Positions 8,279-13,945 of a stretch of 13,945 nucleotides of DNA are shown one piece after another (position 1 is the first letter of the stretch; the number at the start of each line of letters is the position of its first letter). Origin of the DNA: Cephalothrix simula (Eukaryota > Nemertea > Palaeonemertea > Archinemertea > Cephalotrichidae); assembly GCA_035591015.1 (NCBI GenBank), contig JAXIUW010091117.1, forward strand, positions 1 to 13,945, written 5' to 3'. Position numbers and translations under genes: made by a program. The notes beneath the pieces were generated by a model, which was not told the DNA's origin, did no database searches, and was given only the letters and a program-made list of their open reading frames with translations.

Positions 8279-8425
8279 TGAATATTTCATCCCGTCTTCA
8301 GTGACTCAATCTAGAAAGTTATTTTCAGCTCATCTTAACAAGTTACCAGGAACAACCCCTTTCCTGGTAAAATTCACAGAGTTGCAATTAACTGATTATT
8401 TCAGGAAGCTCGTGAGCGATGCACG
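8279..8425 (+). CDS. tandem exon, copy 1
   Basis: The exon lies between TTGTTACAG and CG|GTAAGT and is exactly 147 bp. Read with one leading base, it is open throughout: EYFIPSSVTQSRKLFSAHLN, KLPGTTPFLVKFTE, LQLTDYFRKLVSDA. It starts one base before a codon boundary and ends with two bases of the next codon, so entry and exit phases match. Joining one copy to another gives an Arg codon (CG+T) and keeps the frame. I do not recognise a domain. The 49-residue block could be a repeated module or an alternative exon. The parent gene is not identified. Confidence 0.6.
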
Positions 8426-8568
8426 GTAAGTTTATTATAAATCGACACATTTAGTGTAGTTCTATAAAGCTGTAAGCTATACTAAGACGGCGGTCTGATC
8501 CGATAGGCCGATATCCATCGAGTAGATTGAATTTTTTTCTCTAACACATTTTTTCTATTTTGTTCCAG

Positions 8569-8715
8569 TGAATATTTCATCCCGTCTTCAGTGACGCAAT
8601 CTAGAAAGTTATTTTCAGCTCATCTTAACAAGTTACCAGGAACAACCCCTTTCCTGGTAAAATTCACAGAGTTGCAATTAACTGATTATTTCAGGAAGCT
8701 CGTGAGCGATGCACG
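8569..8715 (+). CDS. tandem exon, copy 2
   Basis: Also 147 bp, between TTGTTCCAG and CG|GTAAGT. It differs from copy 1 by a single base, a silent ACT to ACG change in a Thr codon, so the encoded peptide is identical. The flanking intron sequence is also nearly identical. This points to a recent tandem duplication, or to recent gene conversion between the copies. Confidence 0.6.
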
Positions 8716-8861
8716 GTAAGTTTTATTATAAATCGACACCTTTAGTGTAGTTCTATAAAGCTGTAAGCTATACTAAGACGGCGGTCTGATCCGATAGGCC
8801 TATATCCACCGAGTAGATTTACTTTTTTCTTTTATAACAGATTTTTTCTATATTGTTCCAG

Positions 8862-9007
8862 TCTTCATCCATCCCGTCTTCAGTGACTCAATCTAGAAAA
8901 TTTTTTTCAGCTCATCTTAACAAGTTACCGGGAACAACCCCTTTCCTGGTAAAATTCACTGAGGTGCAGTTAACTAATTCTTTCAGGAAGCTCGTGAGCG
9001 ATGCGCA
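8862..9007 (+). pseudogene. tandem exon, copy 3, one base short
   Basis: The exon runs from an acceptor TTGTTCCAG to CA|GTAAGT and is 146 bp. A one-base loss in the first 15 bases means the old entry phase hits TGA after eight codons. If entered in phase 0 it is open (SSSIPSSVTQSRKFF..., ...FTEVQLTNSFRKLVSDA) with about ten base differences from copy 1, several of them amino-acid changing (Y to S, D to N, L to V). It is either a dead copy or an exon adapted to a different upstream phase. The splice sites remain intact. Confidence 0.5.
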
Positions 9008-9067
9008 GTAAGTTTTATTATCAAAGATCAGCAAAGTAAACTTAACAGAATGAACTTAAGTCATTAG

Positions 9068-9448
9068 CAAAAATTAGGTAAAGGTTTTTTGAAGAAAGTT
9101 GGTGAAAAAACCTCAAAAATATCTAACTTTGATGAAGTAGACTTCTTTTTCTGCCATCCTGAATTCACGTGTAGTGATGAAGGCATGTTACTTTTCCTTT
9201 CTAAGGGATTTAATAATCGAGTTGTGAGCTACATTGTGGACGAAGGACATTGAGGATTGACTTCAGTAAATTAGGTTGTTTAGCATCTTACTTTGTAGAT
9301 AAAGCCTGTATTATTGCAACAGCAACGGCACCAAATACTTTCAAAATGTTTTAGTTGAGAGTTTACCGTTGTGAAAAATCCTAATCGTGAAAACATTAAA
9401 TATAGTGTTATCAATTTTGGCATGCAATACATGCTAAAAATGTTTTAA
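9068..9448 (+). pseudogene. RecQ-family DNA helicase fragment, decayed
   Basis: RecQ helicases are SF2 enzymes that unwind DNA 3' to 5' using ATP. Three collinear pieces match the first helicase lobe. Frame 2 from 9068 includes DFFFCHPEF and VVSYIVDEGH, corresponding to the PE...VDEAH region (motif II), and is cut by TGA at 9251. Frame 1 from 9259 reads DFSKLGCLASYF then IIATATAPNTFKM (motif III, ALTATAP), and ends in TAG. Frame 2 from 9371 reads VKNPNRENIKYSV, the conserved NRxNI segment after motif III. The usual HCVxxWGxxFR stretch after DEGH is missing, so a deletion has occurred. The Walker A motif and the second lobe are not found. This is a dead fragment, of the repetitive helicase type common in marine invertebrates. 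Confidence 0.75.
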
Positions 9449-9727
9449 ATTGAGGCAAAAGTGTTATAAATTGATTTTAGGTTTATAAGTATTGTTATGT
9501 TGGACATTTCCAACTTAGTTGAATAGCCTTCCAAACCAATCAGTCTCAAGCCAAGAAGAGAAGTGAAGTCAATCTTCCGACAACAGAATGTCAACGATTT
9601 ACTAGAATCATGATCTTATATAGTACGGTACAACTAGAAGGATAGATGTCGTTGGTCACCTAGCTACCGAGTTACCATATGATATCAATAGCTAGGACAT
9701 GATCAACTTCATCTAATCAATATGCTA

Positions 9728-9827
9728 GGCAAGAATATAGAAAAGAAATATGGAACTATTTTCATCGTAACAGTGCCTTCCCGTTTGGAAAGACGGTTCC
9801 ATAAGGCTTAAAATTTACATTCTTGCC
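9728..9827. repeat. nested hairpin element of about 100 bases
   Basis: Three nested perfect stems are present: GGCAAGAAT (9728-9736) with ATTCTTGCC (9819-9827); ATGGAAC (9750-9756) with GTTCCAT (9796-9802); and CCGT (9781-9784) with ACGG (9792-9795). The layout fits either a structured RNA or a small foldback element. No target-site duplication or RNA-polymerase-III boxes were recognised. Confidence 0.5.
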
Positions 9828-10009
9828 TTGCCTTGATTTTACAATATAACATATGCACAATATACAATACAGTAATAAATACACATAAAATATTTAATTA
9901 GATAAATTCATAAATTGCAATATTGATTATCAAGTTTAAATTGAACATATTAGTAAATAGTAATTTTATAAATATTAATGAGAATAATACATGGTCAACG
10001 CGTGGCAAA

Positions 10010-10057
10010 TGGATGTGAGTAATGAAATTAAGTTGGATGTGAGTAATGAAATTAAGT
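10010..10057. repeat. perfect 24-bp direct tandem duplication
   Basis: The unit TGGATGTGAGTAATGAAATT plus AAGT occurs twice, back to back, with no mismatch (10010-10033 and 10034-10057). Confidence 0.85.
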
Positions 10058-10243
10058 CAATATTGGTATTTACTACCAGCTAATGTTTAATTAAATAGTC
10101 AGATCAAAGTGTGCCGCAACCATATCCATTACCATGGCTGTTCGATTTTCCCGTGGGGAGATGTTCCCATACATGTGCCATTGTTTTTGTTTACAATGTC
10201 CATCTGCCTTGATTTAATTAGGCGCTCCTGGGCCGAATAGATT

Positions 10244-11224
10244 TTGATATTATTGACGGTTTTTATTTATGCAAACTTTGAAGAAAAGTTGTACTTATCA
10301 GCTTATGGCGAATCCAAAGATCATTCCTCACGTTGGAGCCATTGTGGACGATATCAATTTTTTGGATATTTTTTATTTTATTTATTTCAACTCTTGACCC
10401 ATTTTAGGATGTCGAATAATTGTATAATTTATTCTAATTCTATATGTAACGTTGGCAGCTTTTGTGCTATTGGTGAAGACATACGGCTGAAATATTTGGA
10501 GGTTAACTTATATTAGCCAGAATAAGTTTGGAGTTGGAACTTATTTTGGTCACAATAGATTTAATCATATGCCATAATAATTATTATTGTTTACCATGAG
10601 TTTTCTAAGGTTCTACGATTTACTACAGTCTGCTTTTGCAGTAAAACAACACCGAGAATGTAATTGTTACTCTTGCACTTTGGTAACCTTGTAAAATATA
10701 GACAACATGAAGAATGATGAAAGAAGTATTGTCGTAGTATAATACATTTAGATAATTGATGCAGTGATATTGCGAGTAATAAATAAGTAGACTACTATGT
10801 ACGTCGAAATGATTGGCAGGTGCCACTTTGCAGTAGAACCTAATGTGTCTCCATTTTTTAATATGTTGTCATTTATTAATATGTTGAAATAACTTTTAAA
10901 TTTATTGCCGACGAAAGCCTTTTAATTCTTCTCAGTTCTGATGCTTTATTTGGTTACTGTCAATACGTAGTTAACAGTCTGTTGATAATCATCAACAACA
11001 AGTTGATATCATGACCAGTTTTATGGAATATTGCAAATATTGTTGATGCTTTTTCTATAGATCACAAGAGTCAATTATGTCCAGCTTTCTATTGCTTGTT
11101 AATTTTTCTAAATCTTCCTTGAGATAGAGGTTAGAAATTGATAACATGCCGTTGCTTTGATTGTATGTGCCCGTTATTTTTGTAATTGCACAAAGGTTTA
11201 AGATGATTCGTTTGTTGTTTTCAG
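10244..11224. other. AT-rich stretch; only weak open frames
   Basis: The 90-codon frame at 10244-10516 is low-complexity and hydrophobic. Overlapping it in another frame is a 42-codon ATG frame (10269-10397, with MANPKIIPHVGAIVDDIN) that reads more like protein but ends in AT-rich hydrophobic residues. Neither has splice or family support. A near-palindrome, TGTTGATAATCATCAACA, lies at 10980-10997. Upstream exons for the gene at 11225 could be hidden here but were not found. Confidence 0.4.
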
Positions 11225-11895
11225 AATAATTCAAACAATGGAGAAAGCAACAATCGCCCTTCCGTTAGGAGCCGGTTAGGCCGCCGAGGAAGAGGAAATG
11301 GAAGAGAAAGGTCTCAAGAACAGCCGAGGTTCGGCCCAACCACTAGACACCCACTTGAAAGGGCTGCAGATGTAAGTATAACCCATATCCTTGGATGGGC
11401 TGTTTGAATATACATGATGAAGGTAGAGTCGTCATTGTTACTATTCCAGATCTTAATATTCTCTTATTGTTTTGTTTTGTAGGATCTGCACCGAGTCATT
11501 GGGGTTTTGAGGCGGGAAATTTCCCAGTCGCGGCGGCAGAGAATTGAGGACGCTGTTAGGATGGCTGTGCGGATGGTGGTAAGTATCATGAATTCTTTTC
11601 GTTCTTTTTCAGAATGCTTGAGCTTAGATTCACATTTGAGAATGGTTTTGAAATGAATTACTGTTTTTGAACTGTAATAGACATAGTGCTTAAATACTTG
11701 CTTTGATCTTTACAGGAAAATGAGGATAGAGAGCCTGAGAGGCCAACTGCCACGGTCGCTCCGGCAGCCAGCACCTACGGCGCCTCCACCTCTTTATCTG
11801 CCGTTGCCCGTCCTGCAACTGCGGCCACAACTGCTGCAAATCCCACACCCACGGAGAACTCACAAGGAAGGAATATATTTTTCATCACATGTTGA
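11225..11895 (+). CDS. last three exons of an unidentified Arg-rich protein gene (partial, 5' end missing)
   Basis: The exons are 11225-11371 (147 bp), 11483-11578 (96 bp) and 11716-11895, the last ending in TGA. The acceptors are TTGTTTTCAG, TTTTGTAG and CTTTACAG; both donors are GTAAGT. All junctions are phase 0, so 140 codons read through. Exon 1 encodes an Asn/Ser-rich start, an Arg/Gly-rich stretch (RSRLGRRGRGNGRERSQ) and RFGPTTRHPLERAAD. Exon 2 encodes a probable charged amphipathic helix (DLHRVIGVLRREISQSRR, then RIEDAVRMAVRMV). Exon 3 encodes an acidic start, an Ala/Thr/Pro-rich low-complexity tail and a short end, GRNIFFITC. The exons are far richer in GC than the introns. The Arg/Gly stretch would fit RNA or nucleic-acid binding, but I do not recognise the family. 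No in-frame ATG starts the first exon and a TGA precedes its acceptor, so upstream exons must exist. Confidence 0.7.
11372..11482 (+). other. intron, 111 bases
   Basis: GTAAGT...TTTTGTAG between the first two visible exons of the Arg-rich gene. It is AT-rich with an adequate pyrimidine tract. Confidence 0.7.
11579..11715 (+). other. intron, 137 bases
   Basis: GTAAGT...CTTTACAG between the second and last visible exons of the Arg-rich gene; phase 0 on both sides. Confidence 0.7.
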
Positions 11896-11907
11896 ATTCA
11901 AAGAGGT

Positions 11908-11913
11908 AATAAA
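11908..11913 (+). promoter_or_regulatory. polyadenylation signal AATAAA
   Basis: AATAAA begins 13 bases after the TGA of the Arg-rich gene. This would give a very short 3' UTR. In AT-rich DNA the hexamer is common, but the position is apt. Confidence 0.45.
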
Positions 11914-12697
11914 ACAAGCTTTGCCAATTACCTTGTTCAACATGTTCAATCATCAAATTTGGTAACAAGTCAGTATTCTATATATAATTCAGTTTTATTT
12001 ATATAAAGTCGATTTATGAAGGTATGAACAGTATTGTAACACACCTGAATCAAATGTTATTTTGACTTTGAGGATCATATCTTGTCAAAACATCTAAAAA
12101 CTCGCTTAAAAAATTAAGAAGCGAACGGAATTGCATTTTTTTTGTTTCTATAACATTTTTAAACAATACTTATGGATAAACCCCAGCTAATTATGAAAAT
12201 TGTAAGCGTTGTCAAAAGTGTATAAAATCTTCATATATGGCGAGACATATTAAGACACATCAAAAGGCAATAGAAAGGTTTAAGATCAAATCGTATATCT
12301 TATTGACATCTTACACCTTATCTTAGACAAAAACAACCAAATAAGCTCAGAAATAGAACTTAACAGCAATTAGGCACTAATCAACCGTCATAACCAGACA
12401 TTCAAAAGTAATTAGCGGCTGATCAAAAGGCAACAAAGGGGAAAACTTTAACTTCAAATAAGTCATAACTTATTCAGTCTCATAAACTTGGAAGAGCGCC
12501 AAAATCCAGAGACCACCCCGTACGAGAAAGAACAATGGCTATCTTACTGCCCGTAAGAGTAGTATTCTCAAAGCGAAAAAGTAATTTCATAATTTTATAA
12601 TTTCGTCAAAATATTGAACTACATGTACCTGTTATCAAAACACCAATCAATAATGAAAAAGATGAATAAGAAAATAACGTATAATAGAAGCTTCAAG
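11914..12697. other. AT-rich stretch without a gene
   Basis: No coding block was recognised on either strand. A small imperfect hairpin (CGCTTAA with TTAAG-A-AGCG) lies at about 12103-12123. The A-rich composition in 12240-12480 has no poly-A terminus or repeat border that I can place. Confidence 0.45.
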
Positions 12698-13331
12698 ATG
12701 GATGGCGATAGCAAAGAGCCCCCTGGAAGCAACCATACTAATAACCAGTAAAGACCAGACAAGTCAATGCCAAAAACAACCTAAAAACCTATAAACACGT
12801 GAATCCCAAACCAGTTGACATGTGCGACAAATAGTATAAAATCCCCTCGTGGAAATTACCGTGCTCGGAAATTGTTATTTGTAAAACAAAAGCCTTATCA
12901 GGTATGTCACTTGAGATTTTTCATTCCTTCGAAGTGGGCTAAGGCCTCAGCACTCTTCCGGAGCTGGTCTCCGTGTAGATAGGTCATGTAGTCGTTTAGT
13001 TATTATTTTGCTACGTGTGTAAATACTGCTTCTGATTAGGCCGTGATGTGTATTTATTTATTTGGTCCTTGTTTTTATGATCCTTTCTTTATCTCAAATT
13101 TGTTAATCACATTCCACTGACTTTCATTTTCGGCTGTCGGCATTCCTGTAGTCCAGATGCCATCGACAAAAATTAAAAAAGTATAAACCTCTAGATACAA
13201 TCGCAGAAGATGCTGAGGAAATTCAAATAGCAAAATGTGCGGCACCTCCGATGTTGTCTTGGGAGAATGCTAGTTTTTTATGGCTGATAAACAGTGCGAA
13301 GTATTTATGTCAACTAAATGTTAATGAATGA
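12698..13331 (+). CDS. candidate small two-exon gene, 74 codons
   Basis: Exon 1 starts at ATG 12698 (MDGDSKEPPGSNHTNN) and ends at CCA|GTAAAG (last base 12747), leaving two bases of a codon. Exon 2 begins at 13157 after CTGTAGTCCAG, supplying the third base (a Gln codon). It then stays open for 57 codons, including LDTIAEDAEEIQIAKCAAPP and MLSWENASFLWLINSAKYL, to TGA at 13329-13331. Phase fits across a 409-base intron. The second exon looks more like protein than the surrounding DNA. Against it: the first exon is short, the acceptor tract is only moderate, and the family is unknown. If the TATA-like site at 12835 is a real promoter, exon 2 may belong to a different transcript. Confidence 0.35.
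12835..12841 (+). promoter_or_regulatory. TATA-box-like site with a downstream splice donor
   Basis: TATAAAA at 12835-12841 is followed about 60 bases later by TTATCAG|GTATGT (exon end 12901). That arrangement fits a core promoter, a short untranslated leader exon and a first intron. A start site about 30 bases after the TATA box would give a leader of roughly 35-40 bases. Similar AT-rich strings occur elsewhere in the window (TATAAAA at 12221), so the call is tentative. Confidence 0.25.
12907..12987 (-). CDS. short minus-strand coding-like frame
   Basis: On the minus strand ATG at 12987-12985 opens 26 codons (MTYLHGDQLRKSAEALAHFE, then GMKNLK) to TGA at 12909-12907. It can be extended five codons upstream before a TAA. 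The peptide is compositionally like a real helix and lies in a GC-rich patch. It may be the last exon, or a relic, of a minus-strand gene. No good acceptor is seen just upstream and I do not recognise it. The plus strand is also partly open here. Confidence 0.3.
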   Translation of the reverse strand: MTYLHGDQLRKSAEALAHFEGMKNLK

Positions 13332-13945
13332 CCAAGGCTCTGGAGTGTTTTGAATTACATATATGATCTTTATCATTAAGTTTATGATCTTTTTGTAACA
13401 CAATCTCTTCACAAATAAGATCAATAAGATCAACGTAGGCTGATCGGGCTGATGCTTATTCCACCGTATAAGCGTTTATTTACGTACAATTATTTAGGCC
13501 CATATTGGATGAAATTTTATTTCTTTTATGCTATCCAAAATTCGTATACACTTGAATTACGTTATATTTACGTTATATTGAAGTGTCTTAAAATTTACAA
13601 AATGCCAAATATGAAAATATCCTAGAAAAAATAACCTCCTAATGGCCCCTAATCATTTTTGATTCTCTACCTATACTTGCCAAGTCACAGGTCCTATGCG
13701 AATTGGTATAATAATAGAAACTAACGATTTTAAAATGCGTGTAGATCTAACCATCCATTAGGATTCATTTCAAGCAATTTCTTGAGCAATACATGTAATA
13801 ATAGGAATGATTAAAGAATAATCTGTGATAAAAAATAGTTTAAGCTTTTCTCTGGATTGTAACATTTGTGGATTGCAACATGTGTAATTATATCACTGCA
13901 CTGCAAAAAATCGTCGACTCATGGTTGCCATTTTACCAGGCATTC
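13332..13945. other. AT-rich stretch with short repeats, no gene
   Basis: Stops are frequent in all frames. Local repeats are TAAGATCAA twice (about 13417-13435), TTACGTTATAT twice back to back (13557-13578) and a 16-base near-repeat GGATTG(T/C)AACAT(T/G)TGT (13854-13885). Confidence 0.5.

Larger units (their letters stand above)
8162..9021 (+). repeat. three tandem copies of an exon-plus-intron unit
   Basis: Units begin at about 8162, 8461 and 8752; exon starts are 290 and 293 bases apart. Each unit has a TATAAAGCTGTAAGCTATAC opening, a block containing AGACGGCGGTCTGATCC and CCATCGAGTAGATT, a pyrimidine tract with acceptor, an exon of about 147 bp, and GTAAGT plus about 35 bases. Copy 1 has a small internal duplication (AAGCTAT) near its start. 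Copies 1 and 2 are nearly identical, copy 3 is more diverged, and the match ends at 9021. Confidence 0.9.
9449..10243. other. AT-rich stretch without a gene
   Basis: I looked here for a continuation of the helicase (second lobe, GRAGRD-like motif) and saw none. The stretch contains the nested hairpin at 9728-9827 and the 24-bp direct duplication at 10010-10057. Confidence 0.5.

Noticed and set aside
8162-9021. CRISPR array
   Set aside because: Unit size of about 290 bp, spliced exons inside the units and no variable spacers.
10244-10516. Ninety-codon plus-strand frame as a gene
   Set aside because: Low-complexity hydrophobic composition typical of AT-rich DNA, with no splice or family support.
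10623-10826. Minus-strand frame of 67 codons
   Set aside because: Composition is Tyr/Ile/Leu-rich, as expected by chance in AT-rich DNA, with no supporting signals.
9449-11224. Second helicase lobe of the RecQ relic
   Set aside because: No motif IV-VI or GRAGRD-like sequence was seen in any frame.
11720-11965. Eighty-one-codon Pro/Leu/Arg-rich frame
   Set aside because: Out-of-frame reading of the last exon of the Arg-rich gene, whose frame is fixed by phase-0 splicing and ends at 11895.
12925-12985. tRNA or tRNA-derived short element in the GC-rich patch
   Set aside because: The TTCGAA resembles a B box, but no matching A box or cloverleaf could be drawn on either strand.

Overview
The window looks like nuclear DNA of a multicellular animal, most likely an invertebrate. 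It is AT-rich, gene-poor and full of short inverted and tandem repeats. It holds short coding blocks bounded by GT...AG splice sites, no bacterial gene layout, and a decayed RecQ-type helicase of a kind that is repetitive in many marine invertebrate genomes. A mollusc or similar marine animal is a guess; no rRNA, tRNA or mitochondrial marker settles it.

Layout. 409-3192 (+) is a decayed, intron-containing gene for a leucine-rich protein I cannot name. Its frame is broken by several stops and shifts, and two of its three apparent introns are similar to each other in sequence. 3193-4729 is AT-rich spacer with degraded repeats. 4730-5346 holds two small coding-like patches separated by a pair of perfect hairpins, followed by an AT/G minisatellite (5336-5500). 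5501-7900 is mostly noncoding, with one possible pair of small exons (6452-6562 and 6970-7047) and a run of strong inverted repeats (7054-7586).

7911-9448 is the most interesting part. An AT-rich open frame is followed by three tandem copies of a unit of about 290 bp (8162-9021). Each unit carries a splice-bounded exon of about 147 bp. Copies 1 and 2 differ by one silent base inside the exon, and the exon is phase-symmetric, so the copies could be spliced together or used alternatively. Copy 3 is one base short. Right after the array lies a RecQ-family helicase relic (9068-9448) with DEGH, ATATAP and NPNRENI motifs, broken by stops and deletions.

9449-11224 is AT-rich, with a nested hairpin element and a perfect 24-bp direct duplication. 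11225-11895 (+) holds the last three exons of an intact-looking gene (140 codons in view, GC-rich, perfect splice phases, nearby AATAAA); its 5' part is not identified. The last 2 kb is AT-rich, with a possible two-exon small gene (12698-13331), a TATA-like promoter candidate, and a short minus-strand coding-like frame.

Whether the tandem exons, the helicase relic and the 11225-11895 exons belong to one gene cannot be decided from the sequence. The simplest reading is a region of repeat-driven duplication and decay with one probably live gene at the right.
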